NCBI RefSeq assembly: GCF_035046485.1
Contig: NC_085136.1
Location: forward strand, 222,212,853 to 222,276,852
Source of the DNA: Aedes albopictus
Lineage: Eukaryota > Arthropoda > Insecta > Diptera > Culicidae
Direction: 5' to 3'
DNA length: 64,000 nt
The translations under genes and the position numbers were made by a program. Every line of letters starts with the position of its first letter. Within the stretch, counting starts at the first letter, position 1. Under the pieces are notes generated by a model. The model was not told the origin of the DNA. It made no database searches and worked only from the letters and a program-made list of their open reading frames with translations. Below are positions 32,331 to 44,779 of the stretch, one piece after another.

Positions 32331-33560
32331 CTTATAAACACCCTTTAGCCGCCGTTGCAATAGTTACCGTCATTATTAAATATTCTTATGCACAATATTG
32401 GTTCTGAGTAGCTTTCCCTTAATTTATGCAGGTCATAAAAAAAGGTGCATAAAAATAACATGCATAAATTGAGGTTTTAGTGTATTTACATTCTCATATG
32501 CAAAGTATAGTTTGTTAAAATGTTTCGCTATATGAGATGTAAAAGAACGAAATATTGAAATCTCATTTTTAACGCCGCCGCCGACGACCAAAAATGATGT
32601 TTTAACCGCGGCGCACATCTCTGCCGAAGCACCAAAGCAAGCATCACAGCGGTGCCAGACATCAAGAAACAAGTAGTTAATTGAATGAGATTTGGTCACT
32701 ACAAATACGATGTTTTTTCAATCAGAATATGGTCGTTTCTTGGTTTAACATCTTGGTAATCGAACTTCTACGCAAATCGATCAATAATTTCATTTTCCAA
32801 CGCCATTTCTTTCAAAATATTTGGTTTGGTTTTCATCTAAACATGCTGCTACCGCTCAAGCTTTACGAACTATCATCCAGTTCGGCAGCACTGATTTGCC
32901 AATCAGCTGTGAATGTATGCGAGTGCAAAACGTGGGGAGCGAGCATAGACGATTCGTCGCGCCGCACATTGTTGTGACTTCTCCTTTGCGAGAGAGAAAA
33001 ACAATCACAATGAAACTGTCACCTGCTAGGGAAAGGGAGTGCGTTAGTGGGTGAGTGCAGAATGCTCTACGATGAGAAAATGTGAGAGTGGTTGTGGATT
33101 TGCTGTAAATACTGTTGAGATGAAAAAGGGGCCACCCGGTGGACCGCGATGAGATGAAAATTTTACGGTGTGCTGAAGATAGGTGCGAGTGGCTCGCGAT
33201 TTGTGATCGCAATTAAATCAAATATTGAAGATAAATCCCACTCTACTGCATCGTAGGATCAACAGTGGAAGTGAGCACGTGTGTTAAAGGTTTGTATCAT
33301 TAAGTTTGAAGCGTATACATTGCGCTGTGAGTGATTTTTCATGTTACACATCCTTAATGAGACTAAGATAGGCACAAATACCCTACGAAAATCGCGCAAA
33401 TATGGTCCGTTCAGTGTGCAAGGGCAGAGGATGTTCCTGTTTAATACCCGCGTATGTACTATTCGGTTAAGTCTACGTTTGCAAGGTTGATGAACCGGGT
33501 ACTAGGCCATAACTTTCGAAACATTCTTGTAGAAGAAACTAAACGTGAGATCTCGTGCAA
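32331..33560. other. No recognisable gene
   Basis: Mixed-composition DNA. The GC-richer part at 32860-33290 has overlapping short frames on both strands and an AAAGG/TTTGTA junction, but no convincing exon. Confidence 0.45.
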
Positions 33561-33801
33561 ATCATAGAGTAAGGTGGGGCAAAAGTTCGACCCTAGTTGA
33601 AAATTCAACTTTTTTCAAAAAATCGAAGCAGATAAAAATAAATGAATACCGTGTGGTGATTCTTTCATCCATGAGCTAAAATTTTGCTGAACAAAGTAAC
33701 GCCAAATGTCGTATCAATTCTGAGTTACAACACTTTTTGTATGTGTGTGTCTTATTCGAACTCTTGCCCCACCACTGCACAATGGGGAAAAAATAGGTAT
33801 A

Positions 33802-34073
33802 CCGTCTACCCCCGTTGGTTTGACCTCATCTAATTTGAACACTTTTTAATTTGACCCCCTCTAATCTGCACATCGTTCAAACTACTAAAAATGGTTCAAA
33901 CGTCATTCTGCTCATGGAACGGGGTGAAACGGAACGCAGAATCAAAACAAAACAGTAAAAAGGGTTACCGTCAGTGTGTTTTTCGATGCCCACAGGGTTA
34001 CTAGAAGTTCAAATTAAAAAATGAACCCCGTTGATTTGCATGAGGTGTCGTTCAAACCAACGGGGGTAGACGG
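33802..34073. mobile_element. TA-flanked MITE (CCGTCTACCCCCGTTGG)
   Basis: CCGTCTACCCCCGTTGGTTT at the left, with its complement at the right, and TA on both sides (33800-33801 and 34074-34075). 272 bp, non-coding, Tc1/mariner-type target. Confidence 0.8.
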
Positions 34074-34117
34074 TATTGCGGAGATTCCACCTGTTTAGAC
34101 TAGAGTCAGTCTAGTTA

Positions 34118-34246
34118 GAGTCTGGCGGACTGTCACTTTCGATCGGAGCCAATCAAGCATGGCGTCACGGTGTAGCATTTATCGGTGAGGACACCATGAC
34201 GTCATGCTCGATTGGCTCCGGTCGAAAGTGACAGTCCGCCAGACTC
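34118..34246. mobile_element. TA-flanked MITE (GAGTCTGGCGGACTGTC)
   Basis: GAGTCTGGCGGACTGTCACT and its complement form arms of about 55 bp that meet across a short loop; TA borders both ends (34116-34117 and 34247-34248). The whole unit folds into one hairpin. Confidence 0.8.
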
Positions 34247-34481
34247 TAATTATAGGGACCCTAGTTTAGACTCCTGCGCGAAAATTATTTGCGTGGATTT
34301 TTCTTGCGTGGGCCCACAGATATAAAACCAGACCGCATCCTGGTGAATATATTACGCTGTGTTGTTAGGTACACATTTGGTGATAGTTTTGCATTGTAAA
34401 CAAACATTTATAACGCACCTACGCTGAAAATGAGCTCAATTATTTATTTGCGTCGGAATCTATAAATCTTTACAACGGGCA

Positions 34482-35145
34482 ATAAAACGCGAATAAATTC
34501 AATATCTCTGCTCGGAGTGAATGGATTTGAATGATTTTTTGACACAAACTGTCAATTTCTCTATAGTTTCAGATAAGGAACGTGTCATTCGCCGCTTGAT
34601 GCTGGATGTCAATGTATTTGGCTTGTTTTACCCCACTCTCTCTCTTTTTCACATTTTTCGAAAATTTCTGAAGTGCAAAATAAATGGTTTTTTTAAGTCG
34701 TGATTGTGTAAAAACTTCCGTAGTATCGAATGGAGCTGTTTTGGCTCACCGCACGGCTTTAAAGATTGAAATATCTTTAAATAACCCCGATATTCCCTAT
34801 TTCTTTGAAATTTCACATGTATGTCCGCCAGGAGTGGAACGCAGGCGATAAGAGCAGGACCAACCCTATGTTAAATTGCGATACTATGGAAGTTTTTTCA
34901 CAAATACAAGTTAAATAAGTCATTTATGTTGCGCGCCAGTCGGGAATAGATGAGGATTTTCTCAAAAAGGTGTATGATAGAGAAGAGAGAGTGGGGTAAA
35001 ACGAGCTAAATTCACTGATTTCCAGCATCGTGCGGTGAATGACACCCTCCTTATCTGAAACTGTAGAGATTATTGCAGTTTGTGCCAAAAATTCATTCGA
35101 ATCCATCCACTCCGAGCAGAGATATTGGATTTATTCGCGTTTTAT
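34482..35145. mobile_element. 660 bp fold-back MITE
   Basis: Arms of about 250 bp: ATAAAACGCGAATAAAT, then ATATCTCTGCTCGGAGTG, TACCCCACTCTCTC and AAAACTTCC phrases recur in inverse order and complement. TA is present at both borders. About 15% mismatch between arms indicates age. Confidence 0.8.
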
Positions 35146-36617
35146 ACCTATTTTTTCCACTGTGCACTGGGGCAAAAGTTTGAATCTCGTGTTTTGGAAT
35201 TTCGCTAACCGTAGCACACTATTTTGACACTTTGATAATATGAATATCTAAAACGACTCAATATTTCACTTTAAAGTTCGATCTGGATTTGACACAAATC
35301 AGGGTAAAATTTAATATACCAAAAATGAGTAGCTTTCCGCCAAACCCAGATAAAACAACATTTTTTTTAAATTTTGATCGAATTTTCTCACTAATTCCAT
35401 CATTTTTAGAGATCATATGTACATTTTGCACAAGTTTAGGTTTTTAACTAAAGTTGCCACATGACTCGAACTTTTGCCCCACAATTCGAACTTTTGCCCC
35501 ACTATGTGTAAAATATGATTTCCAAATCTTTTTTGCAAAAAGTTAAACATGCTAAAGCATCTTCATAATATACCTAGTTACGCCTCAAAATAAAATACCG
35601 AATTCGATTTCATTACAATTCCATTTCATGCGTTTCATGCCATGGTCCTATGTTACAATTTTTTGATCAAAAACCAACATTTTGTCATAACTTTTCGAAA
35701 TATTGATCAATTTCCATAATTTTTGGAGTGAAAGACTCTTTTTCTAAAAGGCTTCGAACAACCTTGACACCCGAAAGAAATAATTTGAATTGTATGTATG
35801 TATGTATGTACAATCCATCTCCCACTGACCGGCAGTGCTTTTATGGAAGAAAAATGTCTGCGCCTATTTTTAACTTTTATCCATAGACGCAAACACTTTT
35901 AGTCCTGGAGATGGAAGGTGATAGCTCTACTGCACGTCCAACGACCCATTTCAAGTATGACAGGGCTTCCACGTACATCTTGAGGTCGTTTTCTGAAACA
36001 GTAAGCCCCGCATTGATGCATCCGGATATCAATTGGATATCTGAAATGCATTAACACTTCCTGAATAAAAAATTTGCATTTTTGTTTCTGGCGCGTATTT
36101 GGTAAGGTAAGTATCACATGTATGAATGTAATAATGACGTTTTTTAATTAGAAAGATCTCACCAAGTTCTTCATAGTCTGCCGTGATGTAGTTGTATTCT
36201 TATTTCTCCAGCGGTGCAGCAACGACCCAAATAGGATTGATTTCATTGCCGCGTTCACTAAAAACCACGTGGAGCGATCAACCGAGTCAGCGATTACTGG
36301 CATCACACCGAAACTCCCGAATCCGAAAGAAATAATTTGAATTGAGTTCAAAAACTTCAAAAGAAACTCTTGCCCCACTCGAACTTTTGCCCCACTTTAC
36401 TCTATGTAGGTATTAAGTTTTCAACAATAGGCGAGTTTTTAGCCGTGCAATAATTGGAAAATTACCCTAAATCAATTTTCCATTCGCTTCTATTTATAGA
36501 AAACACAGACATTAAAACTGCTTCTCAAAGGAAGCACGTTTCAAGAGTCATCGGCAGCGACAACATCCATGGTTTGTTGCAGCCGAAAACCGAGCAGTAT
36601 TTCGATATTATCACCAA

Positions 36618-37913
36618 AATGGACTACCCGCTTGACGCACACCCACAGTTGATCAGCAGGAGTAAATCAATTTTATTTTGTATGGTGAAAGGCATCTAAA
36701 CTTGAATTACACTCATTGCACAATTATGGGTCACTCAAGGAACAATCATTTCATAATGTGAATCGTTTTTAATACAAAAATAACAATTTCATTATTTTTA
36801 TTTTATATTCTCTTCATTGAAACTGCTTTTTATTGTTTTATAAAAAAATCTGCTTGTAAAATTCACTTTAGGCGGTGAAAATTACTGAAATGTTGGTGAA
36901 TAATGAAAACCACAATTATGGGTCAAAATTGGCTGTGTAACAATTATAGGTCAATTTGTTGCCTATTATGGGTCACTCAAGAGGAATCGGCTAAACAATA
37001 ATGTTTTATCTATTTTTTCAATGAATGGTCACTTATTCTAGATAGATCAACTATAGTAGAATCTAAAACTGGTCTCAAACCTCTTAACGAAGCGTGTTTT
37101 CACGTTTTGGAATCAATTTTTCAAAATTGGGACCAAATCTCCAACACAACCACTGATAAACGCCTAAAAGTATGCAATACCCATGTAAGCAGAACTATCA
37201 ATATTATGCTGCACAAAAAGTGACCCATAATTGTGTGATTTTCGGTGTTCCTTGTCACAATAATGAGTCATTTAAATTTTGCCTGAAATAAGCTTTAATT
37301 AGCTGCAGTCACATGAATTATTACATTTAGAACGTAAATTATACTTTTGTTCTGGTGACGATTCCATTTCGCACTTGAAAATCACTAAAGCTCGCCTTTA
37401 CAGAGCTTACGAAATCAGCGCACGCACTTTCTGGTGTTCACAATCGAAGCGTTACTTTGACAGATGGTTTTATGCCGAACAAAAAAATACTGAAAATATG
37501 TATGTTTCGACGTATAAGCCTGTGTGCGATACGTATAGTGACACAAAACAAATCAACTCATCAACGAAAAATGATAATGGCTAACAAAAGCTAGTTATTA
37601 ATTAGTATTTATCTATTAAAGTGGAAAGTGACTAATAATTGTGTGTGACCCATAATTGTGCAATGAGTGTACTTGAAATAGAAAGCTTTTACTGAAAACA
37701 TATTTGGTAGGCTTAATAGTAGTCACCATTGTGCACAACCACTACCAAATATTTTTTCGAATAATGTATTCCACTTCGATAAATTTGCCTTTAGATGCTA
37801 TTCGCCATACAATATTTTTGCGATTTACTTTTAGCGATTTTTCGCGCATAGAAGCTAGCGCCACATTGGTCGATACGGAGAGTAGGAAAACAGCCGATGT
37901 AGTTAATTCATTG
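36618..37913. repeat. Duplicated segment, filled copy
   Basis: 36618-36709 together with 37670-37913 match 38811-39145 at roughly 90% or better (for example GGACTACCCGCTTG, CAGTTGATCAGCAGGAGTAA and TTTAGCGATTTTTCGCGCAT). The only large difference is a 960 bp insertion. The segment's own function is unknown. Confidence 0.85.
36710..37669. mobile_element. 960 bp TA-inserting TIR element
   Basis: CACTCATTGCACAATTATGG at the left and its complement at the right, with TA at 36708-36709 and 37670-37671. Internal ATTATGGGTCA phrases repeat several times. The paralogous segment at 38.9 kb has a single TA at the same position, which proves insertion and target choice. The interior has no transposase. 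Confidence 0.92.
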
Positions 37914-38355
37914 GAGAATACTTTATTTCTTGGGAGTTCAATTTGGACTAATTTATTAAATTAAAACTATTCAAGCAGGAAGCTTTCATGGCTACTACTA
38001 CAAGCTTATTCAAACCTAACTCTATTAGTTTCTAGCACTACTACAGTTGTCTAGTCTACTTTGCGGTACTAGATTATGAGCGGGCTCGGCGCAAGCCTAT
38101 AGAAATATATTGAGAACTAGTTGAGAACGAACACTGCCTTCTGATGACCTGGAGAATTACAGCTGGGCAACAACAACACTGTTGTTTTTGACCATGTTTA
38201 TCCAAGACGCGTAACATTTAAGTCGACATGGTCGAAACTACAATGTCAAAATAGTAGCATCAAGAATGTTTTCAGTCAACGGTATCGCACGCATGGCAAT
38301 ATTGATAATATTGCAATATTGTGGATAATGACGGGAAACAAGCTATCTCTTTACG

Positions 38356-38510
38356 TGAAACCTCGGACGTAGTGCGCTGGGCAGCGGATCTGGCCCTCTA
38401 TCCAGCGCACTTTGCCCGACGTACGTCCGACACATGGTCTTGGAGAAAAACTGATTTTCGCGTGTCAAAAATTCCGATTTTCAACTGCACGAACAATACA
38501 CTACCTAGTG
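38356..38510 (+). repeat. CGGACGTAGTGCG repeat, copy 1
   Basis: Contains CGGACGTAGTGCGCTGG and the near-complement CCAGCGCACTTTGCCCGACGTACGTCCG, a hairpin-capable block. About 155 bp are shared with 47930-48082 in the same direction. The surrounding frame 38321-38683 is open, but nothing links it to a known family. Confidence 0.7.
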
Positions 38511-38810
38511 TGAGTCAAGATCAAATTTTCAGCAACGTTTGTTCTGTCTTTCGACGTGTCAGTAGCCAGGAACAGTTTGCTGTTTGGTGTGAGTGGTCGT
38601 ACACGTGCTTTTTCTTCTGTGGAAATCAGTACAGTGATTCAAGCGCAGATAAAATGGGTGATCGTCACACCAAGAATTTATAAAAGTGGACCAGAGAAAA
38701 CAAAAAAAAAAACAAGAGGAAAAAAATAAAAAGGTTGAAGAAGTTCTCTCAGAAACGCCGAAGATCAGCTCGTTTTTAACGGCGGGAAGCTCTGAGACGC
38801 TGAATCCGTT

Positions 38811-39145
38811 AATGGACTACCCGCTTGGCGCATACCCACAGTTGATCAGCAGGAGTAAACCCATTTTATTTTGTACGGTGAAAAGCATCTAAACTTGAAT
38901 TACTTGAAATAGAAAGCTTTTACTGAAAAAATATTTGGTAGGCTTAATAGTAGTCACCATTGTTCACAACCAATACTAATTATTTTTTTCGAATAATGTA
39001 TTCCACTTCGATAAATTTGCCTTTAGAAGCTATTCGCCATACAATATTTTTGCGATTTACTTTTAGCGATTTTTCGCGCATAGAAGCTAGCGCCACATTG
39101 GTCGATGCGGAGAGTAGGAAAACAGCCAATGTAGGTAATTCATTG
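38811..39145. repeat. Duplicated segment, empty copy
   Basis: Paralogue of 36618-37913 without the 960 bp element. The junction AAACTTGAATTACTTGAAAT at 38891-38910 contains the single TA at 38901-38902. Confidence 0.88.
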
Positions 39146-40216
39146 CAACAAGTGCCACCAATGCCAATGATACAGTGTCAAGCTCTCTCTCGGCTGGTTC
39201 ACATACACCGCCAGAGAGGGTGGAAGAGAGCAGTGACTTGAATTTCGAGAAGGATGTGGGAAAGTGGTCCAAACTAAACGAGAGAGAAGTGGATTTTTGT
39301 ATTGTACGGGGGGCCACCGAGGTCAATCACTGCGATGAAACCAAATTAGAAACGTTTTCAATATTGCTTTTTTCACTGAAAATTTTCCTTGCTTCGCTGA
39401 ACAACATGACGTTTTCTTCCAGCGAAGGCTTACGCGATACAGAAAATCGCTGAATTTCACACTAACACTGCAGAAAATCTGTCAACAATAACTCAATACA
39501 CATGCATTTTCAGCGAAAAGATCTATTTGCGTGACAACAATCCGCTCCCATGACTACCGGGCGGCCGCCGTCAAATATCAGGATTGCCAACTGTCCGGCG
39601 ACTGTTGTCAGTTTTCTTTGTCGCCGAATCTGGCGCTGGGTCTTCGGCGCGGAAACCCAAAGGTGGGAATAAAATTTTGGGGTTTGCGCGCAATAAACCA
39701 AGGGAGGAGAGATATTACTGGTTTCTGAAAGTGTACCAAATCGTTGTTTTATCGGAAGGTTCAAAATGTTTTCCGAAACTGGCTGTGTTTTTCGGCAAGC
39801 ACGGGGAAGTTTTACTTCTTTGTGTGCAAATTGATGTACGCCTCGGTATAAAGTTTTTCGGGTGAAGGTTTCTGCAACTGGAAGCGTGCGCAGCAAAAAA
39901 TCAGCCTTCATGAAACTTCAAAAACTCTTCTAGTGTCAACGGTTTCCGTTTCTGTTAGAGCGGGAAATCTCGGTGTGGACCAGAGTTTTAAGCAGGAGGT
40001 AAGTTTTTTTTTACATACCATTGAGATCTTGACTTAATTTTCACGTTAGAAACGTTTTCTTAGGAACTTCAGAATGCAAGCGCTACGGGTGGTCGGTTAG
40101 CCAACTATTAAAGTTTTAAAAAGGCCGTTGAATCGGTGTACGATGCAAAATATCAGAGTGTCACGTTTGTTTGTCTGTGATAATAGCTTAATTTAAATAG
40201 TGCAAAAAACGACGAA
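39146..40216. other. No confirmed gene; possible splice donor at 39999
   Basis: A GC-richer stretch (39530-40000) ends in GCAGGAG|GTAAGT, a strong donor on the plus strand, so it might be a non-coding first exon. Open frames on both strands (for example minus 39510-39911) are not recognisable. Confidence 0.3.
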
Positions 40217-41008
40217 TTAAATTAAACCAGAATAAAAACATTGTTCAATGTTGTCTTCAGGAACCGGTATCACAGCTGGTAATAGAGATTGCTGCTGGAC
40301 GCATCGGGGTCGGTTGACTACTCTTTTGCCGGACCGCCGGGACAAGTATTCCATATGGTAATGGATTCGGCCCGCGTGTCTATGTTTTCCGCGACCGTGT
40401 GGATGAAACCACAAAGCCTGTGGAACGTCAGGAGTAATCGATGCCAATATCGGATACGAATTGACAAGAGATTGCGCCAGCAGGTTCTTGTGGAAGCTCG
40501 AAGGGTGACTGTAAAAACAAAGTAATACAGTAACAAAGGTTATAATCAAATGTGAAAAATACTTACAGTCCGTAATTTGATGTGAGAAAATCGCATAGTT
40601 GGCGATTGATTTTGTTCAGTAGCTTGTCATTTGGGCTGGTTTCTTCCTTCAGGATTTCCACGATTTGGTTTCCAGACACGGTTTGAGTGAAGATAGTGTC
40701 TATGTCGATTATCTGAAACATGTTTTTAATATATGTTAGACATGAAATGATAAATCGTTACTGTTACTGTTATCAAACCTCTTCTAAAACGATTCCATGA
40801 TAAGGATTGACACCTGATGTTCCGGGAGCAACATCCGACGTTGAAAGCGGGTCCTTCTCTTCCTCCAACTCTTCAATTATATGATCGTTTAGGTACTGTT
40901 TTTGTATTTTTTGGATTGTTTTGATTAATTTCGTTTTTAATCGAAGACGGATGAAATCCTGGTCGTTCAATTCGAGAAATGTTTCGATATCGGTGATGCC
41001 CTCATTCG
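40217..41008 (-). CDS. SAM-like multi-exon gene, 3' exons
   Basis: Three exons: 41008-40779, 40712-40567 and 40508-40217 (stop at 40217). The acceptors are TTACAG, TTTCAG and TTACAG, and the donors are GTTTGA (weak) and GTAAGT. The first exon encodes GITDIETFLELNDQDFIRLR, resembling a SAM-type helical domain, and an acidic linker. The second carries IVEILKEETSPNDKLLNKIN and NYGL, and the last HPSSFHKNLLAQSLVNSYP, then ALWFHPHGRGKHRHAGRIHY and a basic C-terminus. I recognise the last part as a C-terminal region of uncharacterised multicopy animal proteins. Introns are 66 and 58 nt. The 5' exon with the start codon was not found. No stop or frameshift is seen. Confidence 0.65.
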
Positions 41009-42580
41009 CTGTAACGTAAAAAATAGTATTAAAAGTGTTAAAGTCACATCTGCTTAGTGAAAATATTTATTTAAGTTCTCACGCACCAACTCACTCTCAC
41101 GTACGACAGAAAACTTCAAGATGTTCAATAGTAAAAGATTTATCACTAAACTGAACGGCACTCTGAATATCCTTTAAGATCGTAACGATTGATAGAAGAC
41201 AACTAACCGTCACTAGGACATCCGAACTTTCGAATCTAAAGCGAAAAATTAATTTAAAAAACAGCTAGAACTTGCGATGAACCATTGAAAACATACTCTA
41301 CTCGAGGCTAGTCAAACGACAGAAGTTCGCTCACTGATGTTTACGTTTTCAATCATCATCCGGTTGATGATGGTTAATGACTGCGCGCCAGCCAAGCGTA
41401 ATTTTTCAAACTGGCTTATCCAAAAATGAGATTTTTTTTTATTAAAATTCTTTTCAGTAAGTTGAAGACTCTAAACGAGTCAATCGCAACGAAAAAAATA
41501 CCTGATAAATTATTGAGTTTTGTATTGCTTCTTGGGCTGCTTTTGAGCCTTTTTTGCAAAAGTTTCTCATATCTCCAATTTGTCGAGCTAGTACCTTTTC
41601 AAAAATTACACGTGATTCCAGAAAAAAACAAAAGTGCGTGGACTTCTTGTTCAGCAATCAATCAGAGCATCATCAATCAAACATAACATTTCAATCCGAC
41701 GTAACTCGCGAACTTAAACAATAATGCCGGGGTTTCAGCTTCATGTATTTGATGTTGTGTAACCTAACATGTTGAAACAATGATCCTTGAGACGATGTAT
41801 CTTACTTTTTTGATAAATATGTCTAATTTTGCTTCTAGATACATAGATAGTATTAGGAAAATTGTCTTCAACATTTTCCGTGGATTTTCTCAGATCAGTG
41901 AAAAAGCTAGATATGTCCATTTGAAAAATTATGCTCGAAATGATGATTGAAAATGCATCAATCAATCAATCGGTCGAAACAGTTGAATCCGCTGTGTTAT
42001 TATTTACTTGACTTCTTCATTGTTTCGCATCGCGGTTGCTAAAATGTATTACAAACTTAGTGCACTGTTTTCACGGTTTTCACCAGGAAACAATTTTGTT
42101 CTCAAATTTTCATGAGAGAAACAAACTTTTTGGAGCTATTAAAGTACGTGCGTGCTGATCTAATTGGTGAGTCTATGAAAGTCGTGCAAATTTTCTCGCT
42201 CAGTTTCTAACCAAGTTAAAAGTATTATTTTAGGTCAATGTACATATATACTCAAAGTGAGAGATGACAAACTAACGAAGGGAGAATGAAGATTGGGCTG
42301 GCAGCTTGGCCCTAGCACTGGTGTGACGAATGATGAATTCAGGCGACGTTACAGTTTAAATCATAAATATTTTGAGCTTGGTTTATGATAGGGACTTAGG
42401 ACGAACATTTCAATAGGTCCTATCTGCCATCTTCTGTGAATATCAGGTTTGTTATTTCGGGTTAGAATTTGCTTTTTGCGTGAGACGATAGCTAAAACAT
42501 TCTTTGTTTTATCTGTGCTGCAGAAGTTTTGTAGTATTTGCAATGAAATCTTCTTTTTGGCGTAATATACCTACTTGAAC
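41009..42580. other. Intergenic or intronic DNA
   Basis: Contains possible but unproven minus-strand exons (for example 41460-41650, ending CAG|GTATTT, and an ATG frame at 41741-41965 beginning MIDAFSIIISSIIF). No family match. A solo ATTTCAATAGGTCCTATCTG MITE end lies at about 42400. Confidence 0.35.
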
Positions 42581-42582
42581 AA

Positions 42583-42720
42583 AGCCTGCTTCTCAGCATA
42601 GTACTCTATGAGCACTTCCAAAGTTATTTACGAAGAGTTTTCTTTGCCAATGCCAATGCCAATATCGTGTGGCAAGCACGAGTATACTCTATGCTCAAGG
42701 AAAAAATGGGAAAAGTGAAC
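42583..42720 (-). mobile_element. Feilai-like SINE, 3' fragment
   Basis: On the minus strand: AGAGTATACTCGTGCTTGCC, CACACGATATTGGC, AGTGCTCATAGAGTAC and ATGCTGAGAAGCAGGC, which follow the body of the Feilai tRNA-derived SINE known from Aedes. The tRNA head is missing. Confidence 0.65.
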
Positions 42721-42882
42721 CTTTCTTTTGTAGATAGAGCCTATTGATATGTTTACACTGGTAAGTTAATGAATTTCGCGTCTTTGCTGAAAAATAAATG
42801 TATGAAACGTGTACAAATAATATGTACATTGAACTAAACTAACGAAATACATTACCTTCATATTGGTTCAGTTGACAACTTT

Positions 42883-44589
42883 TTAGTAATCCATGTTGAA
42901 GATCCTTCTCGATATGTACTTCTTGTCTCCATTGTAGGTTTTCCAAAATGAAAACGTTGTATCAAGAAAAACAGCTTCTATTTCGACGAGTACATCACTC
43001 TCTAGTACTTCTACCTCATATGCTTGCAAAAAGTTGTTGTAGCACGTAGTGGAGCATGCTCTCAGTAAGAAGTGTGTTTGTCCTTCAACTTCTATGATGT
43101 TACGAATGATACCGTAGGAAGGATAAACTAAATCCTCGTGATTTCGCAGTGCTACTAACAGATTTTTTCGAAATTCAACTCCATTGATAGTAACGATTTC
43201 CGGGCAATAAACGGTCATTATCGAATCATCAGGAAGATTAAAATCAAGTGATTCTGTGTTGATTATACTACCAGAGTGGTAGCTTAGCCTGTCGCGGAAC
43301 GGATTTTCCAGAATTTCAATGGTTGTTTTGAAACATTGACGTTGTGCTATGCTTTTGCATATGTTTCTAAAATTGCGACAATTTACGGCTTGGTTTTTAG
43401 CTATTTTGTTTTTTTTGTTCGAATGTTAAACAGTTAAATTGTTTCATAGGGCCACTGCGTCGGATACATTCTGAGTAATGCTGCATGTGATGACTTTTAT
43501 TGATGCGTCTTTTAAAGTTGCTGTAGAAGAAATCGTCAAACAGTCGCAAATGTTCGTCCAACCATGCCAGCATGTTTTCCGACACGACTGGAGAGAACAG
43601 TATCCTGAATTTTAAATGAATAATTGCACATTTTGTTTTTGCCTGCTCGGGAGCTTAGTGCGTTTCCCAGTTCAACGTCGTCCTGGTATAGCGATAGTCG
43701 GATCGCGTTAGGATGTTGTTGAAAGTACTCCTTATTCTGATATGTTTGTCCATCCCTGAAAGACCTGTATTCCCTCAGACCTGGTGTATGGTCTATTTGA
43801 TGCTCCCGTTGTAGTAGTTCGCGATTAGAGGGGTTCCGAAAAATCAGTTTGAGCGTCTCGACAATTGGCACATACTGAAAAGTTTCATTAACCATTGTTT
43901 GCTTTGGAACTCCAGACACGTGACGTACGGTGTCGCGAACACCTACGCACTTTTCCTGAGGTTCTGGCATATCGGTGGCCAAGCTTTTCAAAAATGCCTT
44001 CTGTTTTGAAAATGTCTTAACATATTCAAATAAATTTACGTTTTTGAACGTTTCTAGGAACAACCTAGTCGGTTCCGCTGCAGGATCAACATCATGCGTT
44101 TTCAAAAAACGACACCACCTTTCGTTCATAAAATTCTGAAAGTTGCGAAATGAGATTATCAAAGATGTTTACAGCTTCGGAAATTTTCGATTGAGGCAAT
44201 CCAACATCAGATGTTAATCGGCATATGCTTAACGATGCAGTTCGTTTTAGCTCTGCGTATGCCAAAGTGTCTTCATCTTCCTGCGGGAGTTGGTCTTGTT
44301 GATCTCCCTCAATTAAAACGGTTTCGAAGTGCTCCTGGATATGGTTTTCGTTCGGAACGTTTGTGACATCTGATGGATGTTTTTCTCTTATGTGCCGTTT
44401 CAAGGACGACCAATGAGTATACCTCATGTTACACGCGGGAAAAGTACAATCATAGAAGGAAGTATCAGGCAAAAAATCCTTCTTCTGGATGTGCCACCCT
44501 ATGTGGTGATTTAATCCGTCCAGGTAACCCGGTACGGGACGAAGGCAGATGAAACAAACAATTGAGTCAGCTCCCGAGTCGTCAGCCAT
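42883..44589 (-). pseudogene. C2H2 transposase-like family protein, frameshifted
   Basis: The start MADDSGADS at 44589 leads to two C2H2 fingers, CFICLRPVPGYLDGLNHHIG (CX2CX12HX3H) and CTFPACNMRYTHWSSLKRH. Next come SDVGLPQSKISEAVNIFDNL, FQYVPIVETLKLIFRN and YRSFRDGQTYQNKEYFQQHP, then LYQDDVELGNALSSRAGKNK, and after a gap HHMQHYSECIRRSGPMKQFN and INGVEFRKNLLVALRN (stop at 42883). The motifs match one uncharacterised multicopy animal family that behaves like a transposon gene. It is broken: a frame change near 44120, a large internal deletion near 43600, and a frame change in an A-run near 43410. A TATA-like CATAAATA is at 44744-44751. Confidence 0.65.
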
Positions 44590-44779
44590 TTTGCTGAATT
44601 TCTAAAATGTGTAGAAAAACGTTTAAATTACTTACAAAACAATTCCTCGACGTTGTTGTCCACATCCGATAGCGTCTGCAAAATTACCTCCATTTCACAC
44701 TCGATTTAAAACAGAAAACCCGCACTTTTCAATAAATTTAAACTATTTATGCTGCGCGATCAGCTAACAACCAGCGACA

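Larger units (their letters stand above)
33563..36406. mobile_element. Composite element with GGGGCAAAAGTTCGA ends
   Basis: The left end CATAGAGTAAGGTGGGGC is matched by the complement of GCCCCACTTTACTCTATG at the right; the repeat continues as AAAAGTTCGA. Extra internal end-like copies occur near 33755, 35166, 35463, 35482 and 36369. Several smaller MITEs are nested inside. The ends resemble mariner-type MITEs. No transposase frame. Confidence 0.6.

Noticed and set aside
39510..39911. A 133-residue minus-strand protein
   Set aside because: Composition is unremarkable, both strands are open, and no motif or splice structure supports it.
44634..44688. An upstream first exon (ATGGAGGTAATTTTGC, donor GTAAGT) for the C2H2 gene
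   Set aside because: The implied intron would be only 34 nt and the join gives an immediate stop, so the ATG at 44589 is preferred.
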